A stretch of 64,000 bases of DNA. Origin: Stutzerimonas kunmingensis (GTDB lineage Bacteria > Pseudomonadota > Gammaproteobacteria > Pseudomonadales > Pseudomonadaceae). The DNA is taken from the NCBI RefSeq assembly GCF_002929225.1, contig NZ_PISM01000022.1, forward strand, positions 558,001 to 622,000, in the 5' to 3' direction. Both the position numbers and the translations under genes were made by a program. The notes beneath the pieces were generated by a model that was given only the letters and a program-made list of their open reading frames with translations, was not told the origin of the DNA and ran no database searches. Positions 17,789 through 26,914 of this stretch are shown here, one piece after another; within the stretch, counting starts at the first letter, position 1, and each line of letters starts with the position of its first letter.

Positions 17789-18562
17789 ATGCCTATTCGC
17801 TATTTCTTCAAGCAGCTGCTTTTGCCGCCGGGCGTGCTGCTACTCCTGCTGTTGCTCGGATGGTGGCTGCGCCGGCGCGCGCCAAGGCTGGCGGCGCTGT
17901 GCTTCGTCACGGGGTTGGTTGGGCTCTGGTTGATGAGCCTGCCGGTCGTCGTCGAATGGACGGCGCGGCTGGTTGAGCGCGAGCCGGCGCTGGTCGAGGC
18001 GCAGTGGATGCAGCTGGATGAAGAGGCCGGCGCCATCGTGGTGCTGGGGGCCGGGCGCGAGCAGAGTGATCCGGCATGGGGCGGCGATCAGCCCGGCTAC
18101 ATCGCGCTGGAGCGCTTGCGTTATGCGGCGCGGTTAGCCAAGACCAGCGGCCTGCCGATTCTCACCAGTGGCGGGCTGCACTACGGCCAGCCACCCAGCG
18201 AGGCGATGCTCGGCGCGGAGGTGCTGCAGCGCGACTTTGGCGTCGCCACGCGCTGGCTCGAGGAGCGTAGCCGGACGACCTGGGAGAACGCGGTTTTCAG
18301 CGCCGAGATGCTGCGTGCGGCGGGCATCGAGCGGGTGGTGCTGGTGACATCCGCCTCGCACATGCCGCGCTCGCGCTGGTGCTTCGAGCAGAACGGGATC
18401 GAGGTGATCGCTGCGCCGGTGGGCTTCATGGGCGTGCCTAATGGTCGGCCGTTGAATGGCTGGTTGCCGGAGGCCAAGGCCTTCTGGCAGAACGGCATGT
18501 TGCTCAACGAGGTCGTCGGTATGGCGGTTTACCCGCTTGTGTACCGTTCCGCGAACGACTGA
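17789..18562 (+). CDS. YdcF/ElyC-family membrane protein (DUF218)
   Basis: A 257-residue protein with two N-terminal membrane segments (roughly residues 9-27 and 33-52) followed by a DUF218 domain. That domain shows AIVVLGAGRE, a GYIALERLRYAARLA helix, PILTSGG, the acidic EERSRTTWENAVFS motif and a VLVTSASHMPRS motif, all typical of YdcF/SanA/ElyC proteins. E. coli ElyC affects undecaprenyl-phosphate-dependent envelope assembly, so an envelope role is plausible. It sits between the YbeL-like gene and lnt, matching P. aeruginosa gene order. Confidence 0.88.
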   Translation: MPIRYFFKQLLLPPGVLLLLLLLGWWLRRRAPRLAALCFVTGLVGLWLMSLPVVVEWTARLVEREPALVEAQWMQLDEEAGAIVVLGAGREQSDPAWGGDQPGYIALERLRYAARLAKTSGLPILTSGGLHYGQPPSEAMLGAEVLQRDFGVATRWLEERSRTTWENAVFSAEMLRAAGIERVVLVTSASHMPRSRWCFEQNGIEVIAAPVGFMGVPNGRPLNGWLPEAKAFWQNGMLLNEVVGMAVYPLVYRSAND

Positions 18563-18653
18563 GTCGAACGCATTAACCTGAGTGTACGGTCGTGGGGTGA
18601 GCCTCAGCCCGCAACTCGCCATTTGCGGTCAAGGTCACCCCCACGTTGGCGGC

Positions 18654-18678
18654 TGTGGGAGCGGCCTTGGCCGCGAGC
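18654..18678. repeat. REP-like palindrome
   Basis: The segment TGTGGGAGCGG followed by CCTTGGCCGCGAGC contains the inverted repeat GCGGCC-TT-GGCCGC next to a TGTGGGA head. This is the layout of the REP elements common between genes in Pseudomonas. It lies in the 250-base convergent gap between the YdcF-like gene and lnt. Family membership is from memory; only one copy is in this window. Confidence 0.6.
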
Positions 18679-18812
18679 AAATTCAGCTCGGAGCTGGACC
18701 TTCGCAGGCAAGAGCGGCGTAGCGCTCGGCATAACCGTCTGGCTTGCGATGAAGCCCTCTCAGCCGCAGTCAAAAGACCTGTTCAGGTCCCAGCAGCTTC
18801 GCATAGCTGAGG

Positions 18813-20321
18813 CTATGCCTTGCGCCTGATCAGTGCCCAGCCGAGCAGCAGCGCGCATACCGCGATCAGCGGCCAGGAGCGCCAGCGCAGATACGGCGTC
18901 AGCCCCTGCATCGGGGTGACGTCGCCATACAGCACGGCCTGTTCGAACTGCGGAATCTGTTCGGTGATCTGCCCGTAGGGGTCGATCAGCACAGTGATGC
19001 CGTTGTTCGTCGCGCGGATCATCCAGCGCCCGGCTTCCAGAGCGCGCATCTGCGCCATCTGCAGGTGCTGCAGCGGGCCGATGGAGCGGCCGAACCAGGC
19101 GTCGTTGCTCACCGTCAGCAGCAGATCGCTCTGCGCGGCGAGGCCGGCGGCGAACTCCGGGTAGACCACCTCGTAGCAGATGTATGGCGCGATCTGCAGG
19201 CCCTTCGCCTGCAACAGTGGTTGGCCGGATTCGCCGCGGGCGAAGTCGGACATCGGCAGGTCGAAGAAGGCGATCAGGCCGCGCAGCAGATCCTGCAGCG
19301 GTACGTACTCGCCGAACGGCACCAGTTTCTGCTTGAGGTAGGTGCCGGCACCGTCACCGGTGCTGGTCAGCCCGTTGTAATAGCGCAGCTCGCCAGCCGC
19401 ATTGGGCTGGCGTACCGGTACGCCGGTGATGAGTGCCGATTCGCGCTGGTTGGCGAAGCCGGCCATCATCTGCAGATAGCCTTCGGCATGATCCTTGAGG
19501 ATCGGCACGGCGGTTTCCGGCCAGACGATCAGGTCTGCCGGGCGACTACCGAAGGTCATGTCGCGATACAGCAGCAGCTGCATCTCGAGCTTCTTCGGGT
19601 CCCACTTCATGCTTTGTGCGACGTTGCCCTGCACTGCGGCAACGGTCAGCGGCTCGCCCTTGCTGGTCGTCCAGGCATGGTCCTTGAGTGCCAGGCCTGC
19701 CAGCCAGGGGGAAAGCAGCAGCACGACGGCGGCGGCCAGGCGTGCTTTGTCGGCAAGCAGTCGCGGGATCGCCGCGAGCAGGGTGGCGCTCAGTGCGACG
19801 GCAAAGCTCAGCAACCAGACCCCGCCGAGCGGAGCCAGTCCGGCCAGCGGACCATCCAGCTGGCTGTAGCCGATGTACAGCCAGGGAAAGCCGGTGAGAA
19901 TCCAGCCACGCAGCGCATCCAGCGCCAGCCAGAGTGCGGCGAAGGCCAGCGCATCGCCAAGTGCGGAATGGCGATTGCGCAGCAGGCGCACCCAGAGCCA
20001 GCCGAGCAGGGCGAAGAACAGCGCCAGGCCGGCGACGAAGCCGAGAGTGAGCAATCCGGCCAGCGCCGGCGAGGCCGCGCCGAAGTCATGGATGCTGACG
20101 TAGACCCAGCTGACCCCCGAGGCGAATAGCCCAAAGCCGTAGCACCAGCCGCGCTGCGCCGCCTGCTTCGCTGCGGTTTCGCGCAGGCCAAGGTACAGCA
20201 GCGCCACCGAGAGCAGCGCCAGCGGCCAGATGTCGAAAGGCGCCAGCGACAGCGTGGTCAGTGTGCCGGCGACCAGTGCCAGCAGGTTGCCCGGCCATCC
20301 GGGACGGGTGATCCAGTGCAT
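18813..20321 (-). CDS. lnt: Apolipoprotein N-acyltransferase
   Basis: Lnt adds the third acyl chain to the N-terminal Cys of lipoproteins in the inner membrane. The 502-residue protein has about six N-terminal membrane helices, then a periplasmic nitrilase domain. The catalytic triad is visible as Glu in IVWPETAVP, Lys in KQKLVPFGEYVP and Cys in APYICYEVVYPEF, and a C-terminal membrane helix ends in RRKA. It follows corC by 112 bases, the conserved corC-lnt pairing. A short palindrome (GCATAGC/GCTATGC, 18801-18818) overlaps its stop codon. Confidence 0.97.
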   Translation of the reverse strand: MHWITRPGWPGNLLALVAGTLTTLSLAPFDIWPLALLSVALLYLGLRETAAKQAAQRGWCYGFGLFASGVSWVYVSIHDFGAASPALAGLLTLGFVAGLALFFALLGWLWVRLLRNRHSALGDALAFAALWLALDALRGWILTGFPWLYIGYSQLDGPLAGLAPLGGVWLLSFAVALSATLLAAIPRLLADKARLAAAVVLLLSPWLAGLALKDHAWTTSKGEPLTVAAVQGNVAQSMKWDPKKLEMQLLLYRDMTFGSRPADLIVWPETAVPILKDHAEGYLQMMAGFANQRESALITGVPVRQPNAAGELRYYNGLTSTGDGAGTYLKQKLVPFGEYVPLQDLLRGLIAFFDLPMSDFARGESGQPLLQAKGLQIAPYICYEVVYPEFAAGLAAQSDLLLTVSNDAWFGRSIGPLQHLQMAQMRALEAGRWMIRATNNGITVLIDPYGQITEQIPQFEQAVLYGDVTPMQGLTPYLRWRSWPLIAVCALLLGWALIRRKA

Positions 20322-20433
20322 GGAAGTTCCTTGCGCAGCGGTGCGGGAGGCTAAGGGCGATGAAGTTGGCCGGCAAGCAGCTGGCGGACGAGCGTCCGCG
20401 CAGGGTCGGCTGCGCGGAACGGCTCGTGCCGGC

Positions 20434-21276
20434 TTACGCGCCCGCGGTACGGCTCAGGCGCAGCATATGCACACGGCGGCTGTCGGCGTTGAGCACACGC
20501 ACGCGGAACCCGTCGATCTCGGTGACTTCGTTGCGCTTGGGCAGGTGCCCGAAGGTGCTCATCACCAGGCCGGCGACGGTATCGAATTCGTCGTCGGGAA
20601 AAGCGCTGCCGAAGTATTCGTTGAAGCTGTCGATCGGGGTAAGCGCCTTGACCAGAAAATCGCCGCTGGGCAGCGGGCGGATGTAGCTGTCTTCCTCGAC
20701 GTCATGCTCGTCTTCGATGTCGCCGACGATCTGCTCCAGCACGTCTTCGATGGTCACCAGGCCGGCCACGCCGCCGTACTCGTCGATGACGATGGCCATG
20801 TGGTTGTGGTTGGCGCGGAACTCGCGCAGCAGCACGTTGAGGCGCTTGGACTCCGGCACGAAGGTGGCCGGGCGCAGCAGATCCTTGATGTCGAAACTGT
20901 GCTGTTCGTCCTTGAGGATCAGCGGCAGCAGGTCTTTGGCCAGCAGCACGCCGATCACTTCGTCGAGGCTTTCACCGACGACCGGATAGCGCGAGTGTGC
21001 GGCGGCGATGATGGCGGGCAGGAATTCGCGTGGCGACTGGTCGGCCTTGATGCTGATCACCTGCGAGCGTGGCACCATGATGTCGCGTACCTGCAGGTCG
21101 GCGACCTGGATGGCACCTTCGACGATGGCCAGTGCCTCGCTGTCGAGCAGCTTGTTCTGGTGGGCTTCGCGCAGGATTTCCAGCAGCTCCTGGCGATTCT
21201 TGGGCTCATGGGCAAAAGCCTGGGTGATTTTTTCCAGCCAGGTCTTCTGCCCGCTGATCGATCGATCTTCGCTCAT
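20434..21276 (-). CDS. corC: CorC-like CBS-domain protein
   Basis: The 280-residue cytosolic protein has two CBS domains, starting VRDIMVPRSQVISI at about residue 67 and with a second pair around residue 135 (MAIVIDEYGGVAGLVTIED), and the C-terminal CorC_HlyC domain. In enterobacteria CorC is linked to magnesium/cobalt efflux; the molecular role is uncertain. Its start lies ten bases after the ybeY stop, and the order phoH-ybeY-corC-lnt is strongly conserved. Confidence 0.94.
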   Translation of the reverse strand: MSEDRSISGQKTWLEKITQAFAHEPKNRQELLEILREAHQNKLLDSEALAIVEGAIQVADLQVRDIMVPRSQVISIKADQSPREFLPAIIAAAHSRYPVVGESLDEVIGVLLAKDLLPLILKDEQHSFDIKDLLRPATFVPESKRLNVLLREFRANHNHMAIVIDEYGGVAGLVTIEDVLEQIVGDIEDEHDVEEDSYIRPLPSGDFLVKALTPIDSFNEYFGSAFPDDEFDTVAGLVMSTFGHLPKRNEVTEIDGFRVRVLNADSRRVHMLRLSRTAGA

Positions 21277-21285
21277 GTCGTTGAC

Positions 21286-21768
21286 TCAAGAGTCCTTGCA
21301 AGTGCCCATGACGGGCGATTCTTCGGCATAGGGGTCGGGATGACCCAGTTCGGCCAGCAATTGACGCTCCAGCTCTTCCATCTCTTCGGCTTCGGCATCG
21401 TCGATGTGATCGTAGCCGAGCAGATGCAGACAGCCATGGATAACCAAGTGTGCCCAGTGTGCCGCCAGTGCCTTGCCCTGTGCCGCGGCTTCGCGCTCGA
21501 CCACCGGTACGCAGATGACCAGGTCGCCGAGCAGCGGGATGTCCAGCAATTCGTCGGGAACGTCTGCCGGGAACGAGAGCACGTTGGTCGCGTAGTCCTT
21601 CTGCCGCCAGGTGCGGTTCAACTCGCGCCCTTCTGCCTCGTCCACCAGGCGAATGGTCAGCTCCGAGTCGCCGCTGCACTGACGTAGCGCCAGTTCGCAC
21701 CAGCGCTGCAGATCGGCGAGCGCCGGTGCAGCGCCCGTGCTGGCTAACTGCAGGTCGAGCTCAATCAT
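21286..21768 (-). CDS. ybeY: Endoribonuclease / rRNA maturation factor YbeY
   Basis: YbeY is a metalloprotein needed for 16S rRNA 3-prime maturation and 70S quality control. The 160-residue product carries the zinc-binding motif HLVIHGCLHLLGYDH near residue 112. The start is ATG 21768 (MIELDLQLAS), overlapping the phoH stop by eight bases; the open frame further upstream is inside phoH. The strongly acidic C-terminus is usual. Confidence 0.96.
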   Translation of the reverse strand: MIELDLQLASTGAAPALADLQRWCELALRQCSGDSELTIRLVDEAEGRELNRTWRQKDYATNVLSFPADVPDELLDIPLLGDLVICVPVVEREAAAQGKALAAHWAHLVIHGCLHLLGYDHIDDAEAEEMEELERQLLAELGHPDPYAEESPVMGTCKDS

Positions 21769-22768
21769 CGCTGGCGTCCTGCGCGGCACGCTTACTGGCC
21801 GGCGACTGACGATCCTCGAAGGACTCGTAAGCCTCGACGATGCGCTGCACCAGTGGGTGACGCACCACGTCCTTGGGCTTGAAGTGGGTGAAGCTGATGC
21901 CGTTGACGTCCTTGAGCACCTCGATGACATGCGCCAGGCCGCTCTTGGTGCCGCGAGGCAGGTCGACCTGGGTGATGTCGCCGGTGATCACCGCGGTGGA
22001 GCCGAAGCCGATCCGCGTAAGGAACATCTTCATCTGTTCCTGGGTGGTGTTCTGGCTTTCATCGAGAATGATGAAGCTGTTGTTCAGCGTGCGTCCGCGC
22101 ATGTAGGCCAGCGGGGCGATCTCGATCACCTGTTTCTCGATCAGCCGCGCCACGTGTTCGAAGCCGAGCATCTCGTAGAGTGCGTCGTAGAGCGGTCGCA
22201 GGTAGGGGTCGATCTTCTGTGCCAGATCGCCGGGCAGGAAGCCGAGCTTCTCGCCGGCTTCCACCGCCGGGCGTACCAGCAGAATACGGCGCACCTGTTC
22301 ACGCTCCAGCGCGTCCACGGCACAGGCGACAGCGAGGTAGGTCTTGCCGGTACCGGCCGGGCCGACGCCGAAGTTGATGTCGTTGTCGAGGATGGCTTTG
22401 ACGTAGCGCTGCTGGTTGGCGCCGCGCGGGCGGATCATGCCCTTCTTGGTACGCAGGGCGACGCCCTGGTGCGCATTCGGATTGGCCAGCTCTTCCATGC
22501 CGGATTCCTGCAGGTACAGATGCACCATGTCCGGAGAGAGCTCGGTGTTCTTGGTTTCCCGGTACAGCCGGCGCAGCAGCTGTTCGGCCGATTTGGCCAC
22601 GTCGGTGGGGCCGATCAGCTCGAACTGGTTGCCGCGGTTGCGGATTTCCAGTTCCAGGCGCTGTTCGATCAGGCGCAGATGCTCGTCGAATTGGCCGCAG
22701 AGATTGGCGAAGCGACGGGCTTCAAAGGGTTCGAGGGTGAAACGATGCGGTTCTATGGGTGCGTTCAA
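21761..22768 (-). CDS. ybeZ: PhoH-family ATPase (YbeZ)
   Basis: A 335-residue PhoH-like P-loop ATPase, the usual partner of YbeY in rRNA processing. Walker A is GPAGTGKTYLA at about residue 138, and a Walker B-type DESQNTT follows near residue 226. The N-terminal KH-like region reads FELIGPTDVAKSAEQ. It is transcribed with ybeY, corC and lnt. Start ATG 22768 gives the expected family length. Confidence 0.95.
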   Translation of the reverse strand: MNAPIEPHRFTLEPFEARRFANLCGQFDEHLRLIEQRLELEIRNRGNQFELIGPTDVAKSAEQLLRRLYRETKNTELSPDMVHLYLQESGMEELANPNAHQGVALRTKKGMIRPRGANQQRYVKAILDNDINFGVGPAGTGKTYLAVACAVDALEREQVRRILLVRPAVEAGEKLGFLPGDLAQKIDPYLRPLYDALYEMLGFEHVARLIEKQVIEIAPLAYMRGRTLNNSFIILDESQNTTQEQMKMFLTRIGFGSTAVITGDITQVDLPRGTKSGLAHVIEVLKDVNGISFTHFKPKDVVRHPLVQRIVEAYESFEDRQSPASKRAAQDASDD

Positions 22769-22846
22769 GGGCTTTTATATGTGGCCGTGGTCGGCGAAGT
22801 GGTGGGGGAAGAATAGCGCCGCGGGCGCAAAGCGGAAAGCGCAGAC

Positions 22847-22876
22847 GCGGCCCCGATGCAATCACATGGGGGCCGC
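22847..22876 (-). other. Stem-loop downstream of miaB
   Basis: GCGGCCCC and GGGGCCGC form an eight-base-pair stem with a 14-base loop just after the miaB stop codon. No clear T-run follows, so it may only stabilise the 3-prime end or assist a weak terminator. Confidence 0.35.
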
Positions 22877-22887
22877 ATTCCCGGTTC

Positions 22888-24201
22888 TCAAGCTAGCAAG
22901 GTGCCGCGTAGCGAGTGTGGCAGCGCGTCGTCGATGTGCACGTCGACGAACTGGCCGATCAGTCGCGGGTTGTCGCAGCGGAAATTGACGATGCGATTGT
23001 GTTCGGTACGACCCTGCAGCATGCCGGGGTCCTTCTTCGAATAGTCGCTGACGAGGATGCGCTGAGTGGTATCTACCATCCGTCGGCTGTTCTCGAAACC
23101 CTGCTGATTGATGCGCTGCTGGAGGATCGCCAGGCGCTGCTTCTTCACCTCGTCCGGGGTGTCGTCGACCAGGTCCGCGGCCGGGGTGCCGGGGCGGGAG
23201 CTATAGACGAAGGAATAGGAGAAGTCGAAGCCGACGTCTTCGATCAGCTTCATGGTCTGTTCGAAGTCCTTGTCGGTCTCGCCGGGGAAGCCGACGATGA
23301 AGTCCGAGCTGATCAGGATGTCCGGCACCGCGGCCTTGAGCCGGCGGATGCGCGATTTGTACTCCAGCGCGGTGTGGTTGCGCTTCATCGCCGCGAGGAT
23401 GCGGTCGGAACCGGCCTGTACCGGCAGATGCAGGTACTTCACCAGCTGCGGGATGTCGGCATGGGCCTGGATGATCGCGTCGGAGAACTCCAGCGGATGG
23501 CTGGTGGTGTAACGGATGCGACCGATGCCTTCGATCGCGGCCACGGCGTGCAGCAGGTCGGCGAAGTCGTGGCCGTCGTAGCGATAGCCGTTGACGTTCT
23601 GCCCCAGCAGGGTGACTTCCTTCACGCCGTTCTCGGCCAGGTGGACGATTTCCGCCAGCACGTCGGCCAGCGGGCGGCTGACTTCCTCGCCGCGGGTGTA
23701 GGGCACCACGCAGAAGGTGCAGTACTTGCTGCAGCCCTCCATGACCGAGACGAAGGCGCTGGGGCCGTCGACGCGCGGCTCGGGCAGGCGGTCGAACTTC
23801 TCGATCTCGGGGAAGGAGATGTCCACCTGCGGCTTCTTCGTGGTGCGCGCGGCGTCGATCATCTCCGGCAGGCGGTGCAGGGTCTGCGGGCCGAAGACCA
23901 CGTCGACATACGGGGCGCGGTCGCGAATGGCCGCGCCTTCCTGGCTGGCCACGCAGCCGCCGACGCCGATCACCAGTTGTGGATTGTCCAGCTTCAGTTC
24001 GCGCCAGCGACCCAGTTGCGAGAAAACCTTTTCCTGGGCTTTTTCGCGGATCGAGCAGGTATTGAGAAGAATCACGTCGGCCTCTGCCGGGTTCTCGGTG
24101 ATCTCCATGGCCTGGTGTTCGCCCAGCAGGTCCACCATGCGCGAGCTGTCGTACTCGTTCATCTGGCAGCCATGGGTTTCGATGAAAAGCTTGCGGATCA
24201 T
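22888..24201 (-). CDS. miaB: tRNA-2-methylthio-N6-isopentenyladenosine synthase
   Basis: MiaB is a radical-SAM methylthiotransferase acting on i6A37 of tRNAs. The 437-residue protein shows the UPF0004 domain (THGCQMNEYDS and LLNTCSIREKA cysteines), the radical-SAM motif CSKYCTFC near residue 153, and the C-terminal TRAM domain (GRTEHNRIVNF). It starts at ATG 24201 and stands alone, with 120 bases to the phoH gene downstream. Confidence 0.97.
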   Translation of the reverse strand: MIRKLFIETHGCQMNEYDSSRMVDLLGEHQAMEITENPAEADVILLNTCSIREKAQEKVFSQLGRWRELKLDNPQLVIGVGGCVASQEGAAIRDRAPYVDVVFGPQTLHRLPEMIDAARTTKKPQVDISFPEIEKFDRLPEPRVDGPSAFVSVMEGCSKYCTFCVVPYTRGEEVSRPLADVLAEIVHLAENGVKEVTLLGQNVNGYRYDGHDFADLLHAVAAIEGIGRIRYTTSHPLEFSDAIIQAHADIPQLVKYLHLPVQAGSDRILAAMKRNHTALEYKSRIRRLKAAVPDILISSDFIVGFPGETDKDFEQTMKLIEDVGFDFSYSFVYSSRPGTPAADLVDDTPDEVKKQRLAILQQRINQQGFENSRRMVDTTQRILVSDYSKKDPGMLQGRTEHNRIVNFRCDNPRLIGQFVDVHIDDALPHSLRGTLLA

Positions 24202-24290
24202 GTTACGGGCCGGCGTTGTGCAAAAAATGACCGGCGATTATATGCCCACGACCGAGCAGGGGAAAGCGCGGGCGGATGCCGCAGGATTGT

Positions 24291-24827
24291 TCAGGGGATC
24301 TGCGGCGCGTCGGCGGCCTGCAGTTGCATCAGGTAGTCGCGGAAGATCTGCCCGAGAACCTGGGTGGCAATTTCCAGCTCGTCGCGACGCATCTGTCCGG
24401 AAACTCGGTCGGCTGTATCCAGCGCATCGTCTTCGCCATTCACGGCAGCCATCTTCAGCACGATGTAGGCCTGGACGTTGTTGGCCTTGACCCCTTCGCC
24501 GCGGAAGAACATCACGCCGAGCCGGTGTTGCGCGGCGGCATGACCGCGTAGTGAGGCCTGCTCGAACCAGTACAGTGCCTTGGCCAGGTCCCGTGGCGCA
24601 CGCTTGCCGTCGTAGTGGAATTCGCCCAGCTCGTAGGCGGCTTGCACGTCGCCTTCGCTGGCGGCCTGCTGGCAGTTGCGCAGTGCTTCGGGGAGTTCTT
24701 CGGGAAGGGTGTCGAGCGCGCAGCGCGCGGTCGCCGGGATCAGCAGGGTATTCCCGCCGGCCATGGCCGAGAGAGGCGAGAGAAGCAGCAGACAGCCCAA
24801 AGACAGGATGCGGCCGGTGCGGATCAT
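24291..24827 (-). CDS. Exported Sel1-repeat protein
   Basis: A 178-residue protein starting at ATG 24827 (MIRTGRILSL) with a Sec signal peptide ending about PLSAMAGG. It has two recognisable Sel1/TPR-like repeats: AAYELGEFHYDGKRAPRD and AAQHRLGVMFFRGEGVKA, each with the A-x-LG-x(4-5)-G spacing. Such repeats mediate protein binding, often in the periplasm. An unconserved in-frame extension to 24887 is ignored. The partner is unknown. The gene lies between hemL's neighbour and miaB, as in P. aeruginosa. Confidence 0.82.
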   Translation of the reverse strand: MIRTGRILSLGCLLLLSPLSAMAGGNTLLIPATARCALDTLPEELPEALRNCQQAASEGDVQAAYELGEFHYDGKRAPRDLAKALYWFEQASLRGHAAAQHRLGVMFFRGEGVKANNVQAYIVLKMAAVNGEDDALDTADRVSGQMRRDELEIATQVLGQIFRDYLMQLQAADAPQIP

Positions 24828-24943
24828 GAAATCTGGCGCCTCGAGGAGCAGGGCGGTAATGAAAGGCTGGAACGAGCCAGCCGTCACATTATGGATAAGC
24901 TGCAGTCTGCTTACAAAGCCTTTAACCGCCTGTCATCGGCTTT

Positions 24944-25579
24944 TTATGCGACTGCCGGAGCGTCCTCGCGTGTGCTGCCCGGCAGGTGCACCAGCAGAAT
25001 GGTCAGCAGCGGGCTGGCGATGGCCAACAGCAGCGGACCCAGGTCGCCGAGCGGATTGGCGATCGACACACCGTTCGGCAGTGGGGCCATGCCCAGCAGT
25101 AGCGCGCCAGCCGCCAGGCCGGCAAGGGTCGGCAGGCGTGCCGGCCATTGCAGCGCGCCGGCGTAGATCGCCAGCAGCGCACTGGTCAGCATCACGCCGA
25201 AGGCGTAGGGCTCGTTCCAGCCCAGCTGCCGCGCCAGTTCGAAGAACACGCACAACCCCAGCACCACACGACCCCAGTTCGGTCGACTCCACACCCAGCG
25301 CCGCGCCAGGGTCAGCGCAGCGATCGCAATCAGCGGCAGGCCGAGCAGCAGGCTGGCGCGCTCCAGCCACTGCCGCGCTTGCTCCAGATCCATGCCAAGC
25401 AGAGTTGTGGCGGCGCACGCAGCGCTGGCGGCCGTCAGGATGAAGCCGAGCAGTGCGCTGAATAGCGCTGGCTGGTCCGCTTCGCCGTAACGGCGCCGGG
25501 CGCGGCCGATCAGCAGTGCGCTGGCGCCGGCAGTCAGGGCGAGCAGAATGCTCTGCAACAACTCCATCGTCGGGCTCAC
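24944..25579 (-). CDS. Hypothetical multi-pass membrane protein
   Basis: A 211-residue hydrophobic protein with about six or seven predicted membrane segments and short basic loops (IGRARRRYGEADQ, LARRWVWSRPNWG). No catalytic motif is recognisable. It begins with a GTG at 25579 that overlaps the hemL stop (GTGA), implying translational coupling; an ATG four codons later (25567) is an alternative. Function unknown. Confidence 0.78.
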   Translation of the reverse strand: MSPTMELLQSILLALTAGASALLIGRARRRYGEADQPALFSALLGFILTAASAACAATTLLGMDLEQARQWLERASLLLGLPLIAIAALTLARRWVWSRPNWGRVVLGLCVFFELARQLGWNEPYAFGVMLTSALLAIYAGALQWPARLPTLAGLAAGALLLGMAPLPNGVSIANPLGDLGPLLLAIASPLLTILLVHLPGSTREDAPAVA

Positions 25580-26859
25580 TTGAGTTTGGCGAAGGCGCGC
25601 TCGGCCGCATCCAGGGTGATTGCGAGCTCGGTGTCGCCATGGGCGATAGAAGTGAAACCGGCCTCGAACGCGCTCGGTGCCAGGTAGACGCCGCCCTCGA
25701 GCATCAGATGGAAGAAGCGCTTGAAGCGGTCGGCATCGCTGGCCATGACGTCGGCGAAGGTCACGATGTCATCGGCGCCGCTGAAATACAGACCGAACAT
25801 GCCGCCGACCTGGGTGGTGACGAAGGGGATGCCGGCGGCATCGGCGCGGTCCTGCAGGCCCTGCAGCATACGGCTGGTGTAGGCGCTCAGCTCGTCGTGG
25901 AAGCCCGGGCGGCTGATCAGGCCCAGCGTGGTCAGGCCCGCGGCCATCGCCAGTGGGTTGCCGGACAGCGTGCCGGCCTGGTAGACCGGGCCGAGCGGGG
26001 CGATGTGCTGCATGATGGCGCGCTTGCCGCCAAAGCAGCCGACCGGCATGCCGCCGCCGATGATCTTGCCGAAGGTCGACAGGTCCGGCGTCACGCCGTA
26101 GTAGGCCTGGGCGCCGCCGAGGGCGACGCGGAACCCGGTCATCACTTCGTCGAAGATCAGCACCACGCCATGCGCGTCACACAGGGTGCGCAGGCCTTCG
26201 AGGAAGCCCGGCGCCGGGGGGACGCAGTTCATGTTGCCGGCGACCGGCTCGACGATGATGCAGGCGACCTGCTCGCCCTTTTCCTTCAGCGTGGCCTCGA
26301 CTTCGGCGAGGTCGTTGTAGGCCAGAGTCAGGGTGTGCTTGGCGAAATCCGCCGGTACCCCGGCCGAGCTCGGCACGCCCTGGGTCAGGGCGCCGGAGCC
26401 GGCTTTGACCAGCAGGCTGTCGGAGTGACCGTGATAGCAACCTTCGAACTTGATGATGGCGTCGCGGCCGGTGTAGCCACGGGCCAGGCGGATCGCGCTC
26501 ATGGTCGCTTCGGTACCGGAGCTGACCATGCGTACCATCTCCATGGACGGCACCAAGCGGCAGACCAGTTCGGCCATCTCGGTTTCCATGGCGGTCGGCG
26601 CGCCGTAGGACAGCCCGTGCTCGAGCTGGCGGCGCACGGCATCGAGCACCTCGGGATGGCTGTGGCCGAGAATCATCGGGCCCCAGGAGCCGACGTAGTC
26701 GACGTAGCGCTTGTCATCCTCGTCGATGACATAGGCGCCGGCGGCGTGTTTGAAAAACAGCGGGGTACCGCCGACGCTGCGAAAGGCGCGTACGGGGGAG
26801 TTGACGCCGCCAGGGATGTGGGTTTGGGCAGCGGCAAAAAGGGTTTCGGAACGGGACAT
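25576..26859 (-). CDS. hemL: Glutamate-1-semialdehyde 2,1-aminomutase
   Basis: HemL converts glutamate-1-semialdehyde to 5-aminolevulinate in the C5 route to haem. The 427-residue class-III aminotransferase has the gate-loop region GVPSSAG, the PLP-binding DEVMTGFRVALGG and the Schiff-base lysine in FGKIIGGGMPVG. Its order thiD-thiE-hemL is typical of pseudomonads; thiE is divergent in function but on the same strand 55 bases upstream. Confidence 0.97.
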   Translation of the reverse strand: MSRSETLFAAAQTHIPGGVNSPVRAFRSVGGTPLFFKHAAGAYVIDEDDKRYVDYVGSWGPMILGHSHPEVLDAVRRQLEHGLSYGAPTAMETEMAELVCRLVPSMEMVRMVSSGTEATMSAIRLARGYTGRDAIIKFEGCYHGHSDSLLVKAGSGALTQGVPSSAGVPADFAKHTLTLAYNDLAEVEATLKEKGEQVACIIVEPVAGNMNCVPPAPGFLEGLRTLCDAHGVVLIFDEVMTGFRVALGGAQAYYGVTPDLSTFGKIIGGGMPVGCFGGKRAIMQHIAPLGPVYQAGTLSGNPLAMAAGLTTLGLISRPGFHDELSAYTSRMLQGLQDRADAAGIPFVTTQVGGMFGLYFSGADDIVTFADVMASDADRFKRFFHLMLEGGVYLAPSAFEAGFTSIAHGDTELAITLDAAERAFAKLK

Positions 26860-26914
26860 GCGGGCCTCGCAAAGCAGGGGCTGAGCGCCGAATGGCGGGT
26901 CAGCCGTGGCGGAA